A stretch of DNA of 28,105 nucleotides from a virus, in the IMG/VR virus record IMGVR_UViG_3300025594_000048, positions 1 through 28,105 of that record. One strand, 5' to 3'. Under the pieces are notes generated by a model, which was given only the letters and a program-made list of their open reading frames with translations, did not search any database and was not told the origin of the DNA. Within the stretch, counting starts at the first letter, position 1; the number at the start of each line of letters is the position of its first letter. The position numbers and the translations under genes are program-made. Positions 1 to 5,466 of this stretch are shown here, one piece after another.

Positions 1-127
1 CGGGTAATGGTCCACGCTCCGCGATCTCCGCTTTGCAATACACGCAGAGTCGATCGTCACCCGAGTACAGAGACTCAGGGTGAGACGCTTTACAGCGTAT
101 GCATTCGATCCTCGTGATCTCAGTCAT
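1..127 (-). CDS. Zinc-ribbon protein, N-terminal 42 residues only (cut by window edge)
   Basis: The gene starts with ATG at 127 and runs off the left edge. The visible part has two CxxC knuckles (CIRC near residue 9 and CVYC near residue 28), the spacing of a small zinc ribbon. The ATG abuts the stop of the lysine-rich gene upstream, so the two are probably co-translated. It lies downstream of the small terminase gene, so it could be the front of the large terminase or of another packaging or head protein, but nothing visible decides this. Confidence 0.6.
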   Translation of the reverse strand, partial: MTEITRIECIRCKASHPESLYSGDDRLCVYCKAEIAERGPLP

Positions 128-463
128 TTACATTCTTTTCTTTACAGGGTTGTACGCTTTGTTTCTTACTGACCCGAGCTTCTGGACAGCTGTTTTTTTA
201 GGCTTAGCTTTAGCTTTAGCTTTAGCTTTAGGTTTTACCTTAGAGCCGCCTCGCTTCTTTCGTTCTTTACTCTCATGGTTTTGTCTTTGCTTTGCTGCGC
301 GAAATACAGCTATCTCCGCTTTCGTAAGTGCGATACCTTCTATGGTGTTGCGCGCTTCTGTCTTAACCTTCTTTTTGAGCTTGCTGCTAGCAGCTCTTTT
401 TATACCGTGCTTAACTGCCTCACGCGCTGCTATACCGAGAACTCCTACTATAGGCGCGGGCAT
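128..463 (-). CDS. Lysine/alanine-rich basic protein, 111 aa
   Basis: Function not recognised. Residues 1-25 are mildly hydrophobic. Residues 25-75 are basic with helix-forming stretches. Residues 72-95 are a KPKAKAKAK-type tail encoded by a hexanucleotide tandem repeat. The composition resembles histone H1-like or internal virion DNA-binding proteins, which is an inference from composition only. The ATG overlaps the stop of the gene before it (TAATG), so the two are probably translationally coupled. It is the third of three consecutive lysine-rich genes behind the small terminase. A rightward frame on the opposite strand (99-488) is judged a shadow because this frame fits the leftward gene string. 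Confidence 0.7.
   Translation of the reverse strand: MPAPIVGVLGIAAREAVKHGIKRAASSKLKKKVKTEARNTIEGIALTKAEIAVFRAAKQRQNHESKERKKRGGSKVKPKAKAKAKAKPKKTAVQKLGSVRNKAYNPVKKRM
204..231. repeat. TTAGCT hexanucleotide tandem repeat, about 4.5 units
   Basis: Four full copies of TTAGCT plus TTAG lie inside the 111-aa gene and encode its Lys-Ala repeats. Six-base units keep the reading frame, so copy-number change by slippage would lengthen or shorten the basic tail without breaking the gene. Confidence 0.85.
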
Positions 464-588
464 TAGTAGGGCTTCTTCTTTGGTTTAGCTTTGGGCTTAG
501 CTTTCTTCTTAGCAGCGGCAGCAGCTTTCAACTTAGCAACCTGCGCGGCAGCTTGTTTTTTACTATGCGGGAATTCAGTACTGGCCAT
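463..588 (-). CDS. Lysine/alanine-rich mini-protein, 41 aa
   Basis: A short gene opened by ATG at 588 with an AGGAAG ribosome site about six bases upstream. The product is polar for ten residues and then almost only Ala and Lys, ending in KPKAKPKKKPY. The stop overlaps the start of the next gene (TAATG) and its own start is two bases after the previous stop. Function is unknown. The composition suggests nucleic-acid binding or a packaged internal protein, inferred from composition and from its place next to the terminase. Confidence 0.65.
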   Translation of the reverse strand: MASTEFPHSKKQAAAQVAKLKAAAAAKKKAKPKAKPKKKPY

Positions 589-590
589 CG

Positions 591-719
591 TTACTTCCTT
601 TTTCTTTTAACAGGCATACCTGTAATTTTAGTTTTGGAGATCTTCTTGCCACCAGGTTTGCCTGTTACTGCGGCGTTTCTCGCGATTGCTTTTGTCTGCT
701 TATAAACAGTCTTAGCCAT
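591..719 (-). CDS. Lysine-rich basic mini-protein, 42 aa
   Basis: ATG at 719, stop at 591-593. The product is strongly basic (about 13 Lys/Arg) and ends in KRKRK. The AGGAAG at its end doubles as the ribosome site of the next gene. It starts two bases after the small terminase gene ends, so it belongs to the packaging operon. No family is recognised. Confidence 0.6.
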   Translation of the reverse strand: MAKTVYKQTKAIARNAAVTGKPGGKKISKTKITGMPVKRKRK

Positions 720-721
720 AA

Positions 722-1249
722 TTAGTCACTCTTGGGTTCTAAGTAGTCGATGTCTTTACCCGCAATCTTCAGCAGGTCTTCGTCACTCATGCGCTCGAGC
801 TGCTTAGTGCCGTTGATGTTGATATTTACTTGGGTAGCGTTCTCAGGTGCAGCCAAACCGTGCAGCTTGACCAACGAATCGGTGGTGTTCTTCATTTCAG
901 TGGCGTTTGCCGAGGAGTTATAGGCTTCCATATACATCATGTGAGCGTGCTGATTGCTAAATCGCACCTCTTCACGCATCTCCTGGCGGAAATACTCAAT
1001 CGCTTTTTGTACTTCGGGGACTTTTGCAGCAGCGTAAGCCGCCTGGGGGCAGGAGTAACCAGCACCACGTCCAGCAGCTGCAGTCGTCATCCCTGAAGAG
1101 ATGAGCGAGACCAGCTTTTCTTGCTGCATGGTTAATGATCCACGGCTTATGCCCATGTACGGCATATGCGATTGGAATTCGGTGTGGTCACTGACTATGT
1201 CAGTGGATGGTTGTTCCGTCTGAAGCTGTTGATCCATAGAACTCGTCAT
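722..1249 (-). CDS. terS: Small terminase subunit (TerS-like)
   Basis: The product is 175 aa. Residues 38-75 read as a helix-turn-helix of the kind that opens phage small terminases (LTMQQEKLVSLIS, then GMTTAAAGRGAGYS). A long helical stretch at 76-130 suits the oligomerisation core. The tail at 140-175 is acidic and could dock the ATPase. TerS rings recognise the packaging site and load the large subunit. The length is normal for the family. The start is uncertain: 1249 or 1237 both give weak ribosome sites, and the 5' end overlaps the upstream gene by 50 bases in another frame. The basic mini-proteins follow at once. The assignment rests on pattern and context and was not tested by a search. 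Confidence 0.65.
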   Translation of the reverse strand: MTSSMDQQLQTEQPSTDIVSDHTEFQSHMPYMGISRGSLTMQQEKLVSLISSGMTTAAAGRGAGYSCPQAAYAAAKVPEVQKAIEYFRQEMREEVRFSNQHAHMMYMEAYNSSANATEMKNTTDSLVKLHGLAAPENATQVNININGTKQLERMSDEDLLKIAGKDIDYLEPKSD

Positions 1250-1466
1250 CGTTATCTATATATACAAATACAGGCGCGCCTTCGGCTTTTTGATCGGCCA
1301 ACTCTGATAAATAGTCATGGGCGTACTCTTCGGTATGCCCTACCGCCAAGATAATGCCTATGGCTTTGTCGAAGTCGTAAGCAAGCACTTCTTGCCCGTT
1401 AACAACTGCTGATCCGAGGATTGCGTCGTCTAGACCAGTGATAGCTAAAACTTCTATTTTACTCAT
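1200..1466 (-). CDS. Conserved-looking phage protein of unknown function, 88 aa
   Basis: An acidic protein with alternating strand-like segments (IEVLAI, AVVNGQEVLAYDFD, PVFVYIDNDDEF), which suggests a small alpha/beta fold. No family is recognised. The start ATG at 1466 lies seven bases from the 17-bp palindrome at 1473-1489, with no ribosome site between. If the promoter inside that palindrome is used, the mRNA would be leaderless or nearly so. Its 3' end overlaps the small terminase gene. Confidence 0.65.
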   Translation of the reverse strand: MSKIEVLAITGLDDAILGSAVVNGQEVLAYDFDKAIGIILAVGHTEEYAHDYLSELADQKAEGAPVFVYIDNDDEFYGSTASDGTTIH

Positions 1467-1472
1467 GGCGTA

Positions 1473-1489
1473 TATTAGCTGAGCTAATA
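1473..1489 (-). promoter_or_regulatory. Operator palindrome with embedded leftward promoter (perfect copy)
   Basis: TATTAG-CTCAG-CTAATA read leftward. On the minus strand TTGTGA (1500-1495) and TAATAT (1477-1472) form a -35/-10 pair with a 17-bp spacer that holds the palindrome. It serves the 88-aa gene. It is one of nine exact copies in the window. Confidence 0.7.
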
Positions 1490-1490
1490 A

Positions 1491-1961
1491 TTAATCACAA
1501 GAAGAATCGTTAATAGTCTTCACCCACCAGTAGAACATGTCCTCAGACAGGGTGTGTTTCATAATATTGATCCGATAACAGACCAGCTGCGTGTTGTCGA
1601 CGGTATACCCTTTCTCGCCACTGATGCGATCTATTGACGCGTTGTAGTCCTTCGTCCCAGAGCCGTCTTTGTGGTGAGTCAGGAACACCCCTGAAATTGC
1701 GCACCTCCCCTTCTGCTTCTCCCACAGGGCTATAAAGTCTTCAGGCGCGAGTTCCCACTTGTAGTCAGAGCCGCGCTTTCCAGGTCTAGCGTTTGATTTA
1801 GCCTGGGAGTAAAGATTACGTAGGTAGTTCTCATAAGAGGCAGATATGCGGATCTGCGCTTTCTTTATTTTACAGGGTTGGCATCTCTTCCTGCCTGTTT
1901 GGCTGGAGTCTTGAGGTATTGGGCGGTCGCATGATGTGCAATTTGTGCTGGGTAGAGCCAT
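1491..1961 (-). CDS. HNH endonuclease with N-terminal zinc knuckle, 156 aa
   Basis: Residues 8-35 carry CxxC pairs (CTSC near 8, CQPC near 29). The C-terminal half has the free-standing phage HNH pattern: KGRCAISG, LTHH, then SIDRISGEKGY, the Asn of DNTQLVC and the closing NIMK. Such enzymes are homing endonucleases or assist packaging-linked DNA cutting. The start at 1961 is chosen over the longer frame from 2075 because the zinc knuckle begins just after it and the extra 38 residues would read through the operator and an AT-rich gap. It has no ribosome site. The TAATAT -10 box of the operator ends about six bases before this ATG, so a leaderless message is possible. It lies next to a terminase gene, where HNH proteins often sit. 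Confidence 0.75.
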   Translation of the reverse strand: MALPSTNCTSCDRPIPQDSSQTGRKRCQPCKIKKAQIRISASYENYLRNLYSQAKSNARPGKRGSDYKWELAPEDFIALWEKQKGRCAISGVFLTHHKDGSGTKDYNASIDRISGEKGYTVDNTQLVCYRINIMKHTLSEDMFYWWVKTINDSSCD

Positions 1962-1965
1962 ACTA

Positions 1966-1986
1966 CATATTAGCACAACTAATATG
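1966..1986 (-). promoter_or_regulatory. Operator palindrome upstream of HNH gene (perfect copy)
   Basis: CATATTAG and CTAATATG are perfect 8-bp arms around CACAA. The core at 1968-1984 matches TATTAG-N5-CTAATA. TAATAT on the minus strand (1972-1967) is a possible -10; the matching -35 position (TTCTCC) is poor. Confidence 0.65.
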
Positions 1987-2183
1987 TATGGAGAATTTTT
2001 CAGAAAAAAAATATGAAAAGTACGTTTATATCTCGCATGGACTATCTCCCCCCCGCGGATATTCAGGCACCCCAACCCCGAATCGTAGTCATGGAACCTT
2101 GATCTCGATTCACGCTCAGGGACCCCCCACGTTTTCTCCTACGTCGAAACCGGTCGGATTCAATGTTGAAACTAGCTCATAAG

Positions 2184-2200
2184 AGTTAGTACTACTAAGA
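2184..2200 (+). promoter_or_regulatory. Degenerate operator copy before first rightward gene
   Basis: The inner core TTAG-TACTA-CTAA (2186-2198) is intact but the outer bases differ. It ends ten bases before the ATG at 2210. TTGAAA (2166-2171) is a possible -35. The 248-bp gap 1962-2209 also holds the leftward operator and one CGGTCGG element (2151). I see nothing else in it. Confidence 0.45.
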
Positions 2201-2209
2201 GAGATCATC

Positions 2210-2425
2210 ATGAACTTCAAACCTAAAGCACTACTCGCAGCCAGCATGTACCTCAACAAGACTAACCTGACTCAGGCAGTCGCATTCGCTAAGGATAACT
2301 GGAGAGAGATTGCCATAGTCGTTGCAGGCGCATACGTAATGGAAGACCTAGACACTGCAGCCGAGATGGCTGAAACAAGTGCCGTTGTCGACGTACTCAC
2401 CGCTGCTTCAGAAGGTGTCATCTAA
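2210..2425 (+). CDS. Small early protein of unknown function, 71 aa
   Basis: First gene of the rightward early operon. Residues 30-43 (REIAIVVAGAYVM) are hydrophobic but short for a membrane helix; the rest is helical and acidic towards the C terminus. A purine-rich GAGAG stretch lies just upstream. The stop overlaps the next ATG (TAATG), so translation is probably coupled. No family recognised. Confidence 0.6.
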   Translation: MNFKPKALLAASMYLNKTNLTQAVAFAKDNWREIAIVVAGAYVMEDLDTAAEMAETSAVVDVLTAASEGVI

Positions 2426-2610
2426 TGAGATATCTAGCCGCTTACGACGAATATACCCGTGAACCACGGTCCACGAAGTTTAACCGCGCTCCACGGCGCA
2501 CGAACCGCGCTCAAGAGCTTGCGGACCGCTACTCGGAGTACACGCGCATGGGCTTCTCTGCTGACGAATCACGTCGCATGGCCTATCACCACCACTCAAA
2601 CAAGCTATAA
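2425..2610 (+). CDS. Small basic protein, 61 aa
   Basis: Rich in Arg, Tyr and Glu (for example RAPRRTNRAQELADRYSEY), probably helical in its second half. It overlaps the upstream stop by one base and is followed at once by an AAGGAG site for the next gene. Function unknown. The block CGCGCTCCACGG inside it (from 2485) recurs at 2769. Confidence 0.55.
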   Translation: MRYLAAYDEYTREPRSTKFNRAPRRTNRAQELADRYSEYTRMGFSADESRRMAYHHHSNKL

Positions 2611-2620
2611 GGAGTACATC

Positions 2621-2755
2621 ATGTTTATAGGATCTTTATTGATACTCACCATCTTCGTCATTCTTGGCGGAGGTGTGAGCCTTGCCCACCTATTAGACAC
2701 GTCAGGCATCATGGATCGTGAACAACGTTCGGAGAAAACCCATGAAAAAGACTGA
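2621..2755 (+). CDS. Small single-span membrane protein, 44 aa
   Basis: ATG at 2621 is preceded by AAGGAG six bases upstream, which is why it is preferred to the longer frame starting at 2459. Residues 2-24 form a clear transmembrane helix (IGSLLILTIFVILGGG), followed by a charged tail. Phage early operons often carry such membrane peptides, but no function is shown here. Confidence 0.6.
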   Translation: MFIGSLLILTIFVILGGGVSLAHLLDTSGIMDREQRSEKTHEKD

Positions 2756-2891
2756 ACGGATCATGCATCGCGCTCCACGGTCCGCGGCTCGTGCCTCGCG
2801 CGCCCGCACAGCAATGTGTAGCAGGAACGAAAAATGTGTAGCAGGTAGAAACCTCGTATCTGCTACACACAATAGTGTTATATATCAATAA
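2742..2891 (+). CDS. Possible 49-aa basic ORF running into the repeat field
   Basis: ATG at 2742 has a GGAG site seven bases upstream, and the frame overlaps the end of the membrane-protein gene. The first 25 residues are Arg/Ala-rich. The second half is encoded by the TGTGTAGCAGG repeats, which argues for DNA function over coding function. It may be translated, or it may be chance. Confidence 0.35.
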   Translation: MKKTERIMHRAPRSAARASRARTAMCSRNEKCVAGRNLVSATHNSVIYQ

Positions 2892-3118
2892 CTTAACCCA
2901 ATGTGTAGCAGATGTAGCAGATGTAGCACCTTTTTCTGAGTTCATATTAGGACTTCTTTAAAACACTGTTTTATTTTCTAAAAAGAACTTCAACTTGAAA
3001 ACACCTGCTACACATGCTACACAGCTTGAAACCCCTATGTTTACTCACTTCTTGCCTGTTTTTACCTGCTACACATCTTGGTACAAGCTGCTACAAACAC
3101 CCTCGTACCTGCTACACA
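2815..3118. repeat. Iteron-like repeat field, candidate replication origin
   Basis: About eleven copies of a 9-12 bp unit, consensus TGTGTAGCAGGT, lie in 304 bp. Forward copies start at 2815, 2835, 2902, 2911 and 2920 (the last three overlap in a 9-bp rhythm). Reverse copies (ACCTGCTACACA) start near 2859, 3003, 3015, 3064, 3088 and 3107. A stretch at 2929-3002 of about 27% G+C lies between the forward and reverse clusters. Repeats flanking an easily melted segment are typical of iteron origins, and the phage has an SF3-type helicase, a class that commonly binds such repeats. A regulator-binding or partition site is the alternative. The gene-free stretch 2892-3325 is explained by this field and the promoter DNA after it. 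Confidence 0.6.
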
Positions 3119-3208
3119 CCCAGAATATAGAACTAATCGTGGACCGTATTTCACGAATATCGAGCACTATGTCCACTAACCGTGGAAATCGACTCACGCT
3201 ACGCGTTC

Positions 3209-3230
3209 ATCGGTCGGTTTCCTCTATAAG
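3209..3230 (+). promoter_or_regulatory. Repeated promoter-like element ATCGGTCGGTT plus TATAAG
   Basis: ATCGGTCGGTT (3209-3219) is followed by TATAAG (3225-3230). The same word lies at 3657-3667 with a TATA at the same distance, and a CCGGTCGGATT variant at 2150-2160. All three precede rightward genes. Confidence 0.45.
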
Positions 3231-3233
3231 CAC

Positions 3234-3281
3234 GCAATAAAGTGTGCTGTAAGTACATAACTAAGTGCAATAAAGTGTGCT
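3234..3281 (+). repeat. 15-bp direct repeat inside an inverted repeat
   Basis: GCAATAAAGTGTGCT occurs at 3234-3248 and 3267-3281, a 33-bp period or about three helical turns. The second copy lies within TAACTAAG (3258-3265) and CTTAGTTA (3280-3287), a perfect 8-bp inverted repeat. This is probably regulator binding upstream of 3326. Confidence 0.55.
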
Positions 3282-3288
3282 TAGTTAT

Positions 3289-3305
3289 TATTAGCTGTAG
3301 TACTA
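3289..3305 (+). promoter_or_regulatory. Degenerate operator before 3326
   Basis: TATTAG-CTGTA-GTACTA keeps one perfect half. TACTAT (3301-3306) falls where the -10 box lies in the better copies. Confidence 0.4.
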
Positions 3306-3325
3306 TTCCGTAGGAGGAATTAGCC

Positions 3326-3523
3326 ATGAACAATTTACAATCTGTAAATCTGAACGTAGATCACTGGGACATGTTAGCGCCCGAGCGTCACGTAACAGCA
3401 TTGGATTACACGAACTACGATCTTGTATCGTTGTGTGATGATATTAGTAAAACTAATAGTGATGACGGTATGCCGTGGAACTACAACGAGCTAGCATCAT
3501 CTGGCAAGTGGGGTGTGTCATGA
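3326..3523 (+). CDS. Small acidic early protein, 65 aa
   Basis: Opened by TAGGAGGA about seven bases before the ATG, the strongest ribosome site in this part. The product is acidic and Asn/Asp-rich with several Trp and Tyr; no family recognised. It carries a perfect operator copy within its coding sequence (3442-3458). Its stop overlaps the next start (ATGA). Confidence 0.65.
   Translation: MNNLQSVNLNVDHWDMLAPERHVTALDYTNYDLVSLCDDISKTNSDDGMPWNYNELASSGKWGVS
3442..3458 (+). promoter_or_regulatory. Perfect operator palindrome inside a coding gene
   Basis: TATTAG-TAAAA-CTAATA. TTGTGT (3431-3436) and TAATAG (3454-3459) fit the same -35/17/-10 layout, which would place a promoter about 60 bp before the 34-aa membrane gene. 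Confidence 0.55.
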
Positions 3524-3624
3524 GCAATGTACTCGAAGCAATAGCAGTTGCAGCCTTAACAATACTGTTAGTACCAGCAGCTGCAGTTCTTTTAACAATT
3601 CTCACTGTGTTAGTAGCGCAGTGA
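3520..3624 (+). CDS. Hydrophobic micro-protein, 34 aa
   Basis: ATG at 3520 overlaps the previous stop (ATGA). Residues 6-33 are almost all Ala, Leu, Val, Ile and Thr, a single membrane helix filling nearly the whole product. Function unknown; holin-like or regulatory membrane peptides are possible but unsupported. Confidence 0.55.
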   Translation: MSNVLEAIAVAALTILLVPAAAVLLTILTVLVAQ

Positions 3625-3637
3625 GACAAAACACCAT

Positions 3638-3660
3638 CGATATACCTTACAGGTATATCG
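3638..3660. promoter_or_regulatory. Second class of operator-like inverted repeat
   Basis: CGATATACC and GGTATATCG are perfect 9-bp arms around TTACA. No T-run follows, so it is not a terminator. It merges with the ATCGGTCGGTT element (3657-3667) ahead of the 231-aa gene. The arms differ from the TATTAG family but the 5-bp spacer is the same. Confidence 0.55.
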
Positions 3661-3676
3661 GTCGGTTACTTTTATA
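3657..3676 (+). promoter_or_regulatory. Repeated promoter-like element before the 231-aa gene
   Basis: ATCGGTCGGTT with TATAGA 14 bases after the CGG start. CGGTCGG begins exactly 59 bases before the ATG at 3718, the same distance as the copy at 2151 from the ATG at 2210. Confidence 0.45.
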
Positions 3677-3717
3677 GATTAAGCATTTAGTTTAATCACT
3701 ATGTCCTGGAGGACGCT

Positions 3718-4413
3718 ATGAACAAGAACGAATCTTTTATCGACCAAATCATCACTAACATGGCCGAGAAGTCTAACCGAAACGGCACTATTGCCAAACT
3801 TGTAGAAGCAGCAGATCACGAGGTTGTAGCCAACCGCATCGCAATCGTCTGGGATGACCTAGGCAGAGCACGACGTGTAGCAAAGACCCAAGCAGTACGC
3901 AACGGCCAGCAAATGCCAGAGCTTACAGAGAAGCCTGAGCACATGTTGTCACTCATCCAGCAAGCTATGAACAACTGCTGTTGGGCAGCACGAACCGTGA
4001 TCAATGCAGGTAAATCAAAAGACCTAGCCAATGGTCTCGACTTCTCGCAGTCCATTGCCGACCAAGCAGGTAACATTGCTTCTTCGCGAATCGTAGACGT
4101 CGAATCAGCACTCATGAACGACTTCAGCGTGCTCAACGAACTGCACAGTTGGTTGTGTAGCGAGATGAACTACATGGCAGACCTCGACCCATTGTTCTTG
4201 TATGCAGAGAAACAAGAGATCGAAGAAGGCATCTGGGAGCACACTCACATGTGCATGGACATCAACGATGTTCTACCCATCCTCGATGAGAAAGTAATCG
4301 AGTTAGCAGAGCAAGGTGATACTAACATCACTAAGTTCGCGTCAACTCACGTCTTTGGAGCTAAGCAAGAAGCTAAGCCCAGCAAAAAAGCAGCTAAGAA
4401 GAAAGCTGCTTAA
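3718..4413 (+). CDS. Early protein of unknown function with lysine-rich tail, 231 aa
   Basis: Preceded by GGAGG and followed by a strong terminator, so it forms its own transcription unit. Residues 1-215 look helical, with several Trp and Cys (NNCCWAARTV near 96). Residues 216-231 are Lys/Ala-rich (KPSKKAAKKKAA), like bacterial histone H1-like tails. No family recognised. A dedicated promoter region, a good ribosome site and a terminator suggest strong early expression. The tail may bind DNA or RNA, or act as a general charge anchor; this is inference. Confidence 0.7.
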   Translation: MNKNESFIDQIITNMAEKSNRNGTIAKLVEAADHEVVANRIAIVWDDLGRARRVAKTQAVRNGQQMPELTEKPEHMLSLIQQAMNNCCWAARTVINAGKSKDLANGLDFSQSIADQAGNIASSRIVDVESALMNDFSVLNELHSWLCSEMNYMADLDPLFLYAEKQEIEEGIWEHTHMCMDINDVLPILDEKVIELAEQGDTNITKFASTHVFGAKQEAKPSKKAAKKKAA

Positions 4414-4432
4414 CACGTAGGATTCCCCCTAC

Positions 4433-4468
4433 ACCCATCCGATCCTTGTGGTCGGGTGGGTTTTTTTC
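4433..4468 (+). terminator. Rho-independent terminator
   Basis: A GC-rich stem of about 12 bp with two G-T pairs (ACCCATCCGATCC against GGTCGGGTGGGT) and a short loop is followed by seven T. It ends the 231-aa gene unit. Confidence 0.9.
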
Positions 4469-4480
4469 TGTCCGCCAAGG

Positions 4481-4566
4481 ACAGAAAATTGACTATATTT
4501 TATCGGCCATAAACCTTTTTATCGGCCACAAACTAAACACAGACGTCCTTACAGAAATTTGACTAT
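4481..4566 (+). repeat. Duplicated -35 region and ATCGGCC repeats
   Basis: ACAGAAAATTGACTAT (4481-4496) recurs as ACAGAAATTTGACTAT (4551-4566), 15 of 16 bases equal. Between them a 16-bp word TTTATCGGCCAYAAAC is repeated at 4499 and 4518, 19 bp apart. Only the second TTGACT has a good -10 partner. The first may be a decayed promoter or a binding site. Confidence 0.6.
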
Positions 4567-4601
4567 TGATATTAGCGTGACTATTATTAGCCGCAGTATT
4601 A
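4559..4601 (+). promoter_or_regulatory. Sigma70-like promoter with two overlapping operator copies
   Basis: TTGACT (4559-4564), a 17-bp spacer and TATTAT (4582-4587). TATTAG-CGTGA-CTATTA (4570-4586) fills the spacer and runs into the -10; TATTAG-CCGCA-GTATTA (4585-4601) follows 15 bp later. It drives the small-gene operon starting at 4664. A TTG-started frame from 4559 is rejected as this promoter. Confidence 0.75.
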
Positions 4602-4663
4602 ATCAAGACCCTTCAACACAGACCACCACGACGGAGGTCACCCACTCACGAGGAGCGTGGACC

Positions 4664-4882
4664 ATGAGTCGCGATCAACTACACACGTACGTCATAACAT
4701 GCACAGAGATACATGAGGTTGAACACCGCATCCGTGCTAGGTCAAAACTCGACGCTGTGAATCGTATGGCTAACAACGATAACCCTAGCCCTATTTCACG
4801 CAAAAAGATGCTAGATCGATCTATGTCAATCCGACAAGAAATAAAGACCTTCGATAAAACAACTACTCATTACATCCTATAA
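4664..4882 (+). CDS. Small early protein, 72 aa
   Basis: The start at 4664 is set by GAGGAG eight bases upstream; the longer frame would cover the promoter. The front (YVITCTEIHEVEHRIRARSKLDAVNRM) has the same layout as the 54-aa protein at 5302 (strand, strand, then A-S-x-x-x-A helix), so the two may be distant paralogues. Function unknown. Its ribosome-site cassette is repeated before the next gene. Confidence 0.65.
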   Translation: MSRDQLHTYVITCTEIHEVEHRIRARSKLDAVNRMANNDNPSPISRKKMLDRSMSIRQEIKTFDKTTTHYIL

Positions 4883-4898
4883 ACGAGGAGCGTGAACC

Positions 4899-5078
4899 AT
4901 GAACACAGAGCAACTAACCATTATGCGTTGCGCATTAGCCGACTTGATCGGCGTGTGGGAAGCGTACACACACCTGGACATTCACAGCCACGACTGGCGA
5001 GCCCATGTAGAAACAATAACTGAGTTAGCTGACTTGATTGGGGAAGAGCTGCCTCTTGCACTTACAGGAGACGAATAA
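4899..5078 (+). CDS. Small acidic protein, 59 aa
   Basis: Opened by the repeated cassette ACGAGGAGCGTGAACCATGA at 4883. The product is helical with Leu, Ile, Glu and His (ALADLIGVWEAYTHL, ELADLIGEELPLAL), including a repeated A/LADLIG motif. The stop overlaps the next ATG (TAATG). No family recognised. Confidence 0.65.
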   Translation: MNTEQLTIMRCALADLIGVWEAYTHLDIHSHDWRAHVETITELADLIGEELPLALTGDE

Positions 5079-5305
5079 TGACTATGCCAAACGAACGCCG
5101 GTGGGCGGTGGACAATACGCGACAGTTCCTAGTCGATCTAATGGATCCTAAGAAGACTCCTCGTGTACCAAGTTCAGTACGCAAGGAAGCGTATCGTTGT
5201 TTGAAGCATTATCCAGGCGAGTACTACATGGAACAAGCCGCTGATCAGGCCCCCGAAATATTTGGTGGTTGGGACATCGTCAAAATCGAGGAATACAAAC
5301 CATGA
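5078..5305 (+). CDS. BPSL0761-like small phage protein, 75 aa
   Basis: Residues 1-50 match what I remember of the BPSL0761 family (ERRWAVDNTRQFLVDL, then PRVPSSVRKEAYRCLKHYP), short proteins common in phages and prophages and of unknown function. The last eleven residues (WDIVKIEEYKP) are a near-copy of the end of the following gene and include that gene's ribosome site. Overlaps on both sides indicate coupled translation. Confidence 0.65.
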   Translation: MTMPNERRWAVDNTRQFLVDLMDPKKTPRVPSSVRKEAYRCLKHYPGEYYMEQAADQAPEIFGGWDIVKIEEYKP

Positions 5306-5466
5306 ACATCTATCGCATAACCGTGCGCGAAATATCATCAATTGAGTACGAAATAGAAGCTGACTCCGAAGAAGAAGCCTGCGACCTTATTGGTATGGGT
5401 GATCAACGAATTGCTGATGAACATATCGTTGATTGGGACATCATCGAAATCGAGGAATACAAATAA
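5302..5466 (+). CDS. Small acidic protein, 54 aa
   Basis: ATG at 5302 overlaps the previous stop (ATGA), with GAGGAA about ten bases upstream. The layout is a strand pair, then EADSEEEACDLI helix, then the duplicated WDIIEIEEYK end. Many phage proteins of this shape, with a beta hairpin and an Ala-Asp-Ser helix, are known without function. Confidence 0.65.
   Translation: MNIYRITVREISSIEYEIEADSEEEACDLIGMGDQRIADEHIVDWDIIEIEEYK

Noticed and set aside
99-488. 129-aa hydrophobic rightward frame
   Set aside because: Complement of the lysine-rich gene; the Leu/Ala-rich text comes from the TTAGCT repeat, and the leftward frames fit with coupled starts.
1962-2075. N-terminal extension of the HNH gene to 2075
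   Set aside because: It would read through the operator and an A-rich gap, with no ribosome site.
2709-2945. 78-aa leftward frame over the repeat field
   Set aside because: Same repeats in the other direction, with unnatural Cys/Thr-rich composition and no ribosome site.
2945-2961. TATTAG-GACTT-CTTTAA in the AT-rich core of the repeat field
   Set aside because: Only one half matches and the base composition makes this likely by chance.
2815-3118. CRISPR array
   Set aside because: Repeats are 9-12 bp, in both directions, with irregular and overlapping spacing.
2995-3240. 81-aa rightward frame over the repeat field
   Set aside because: Its codons are made of the CTGCTACAC repeats, it has no ribosome site, and it covers promoter-like DNA.
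3677-3697. GATTAA-N9-TTAATC inverted repeat counted as an operator copy
   Set aside because: The arms and spacing differ from TATTAG-N5-CTAATA; short AT-rich arms may be chance.
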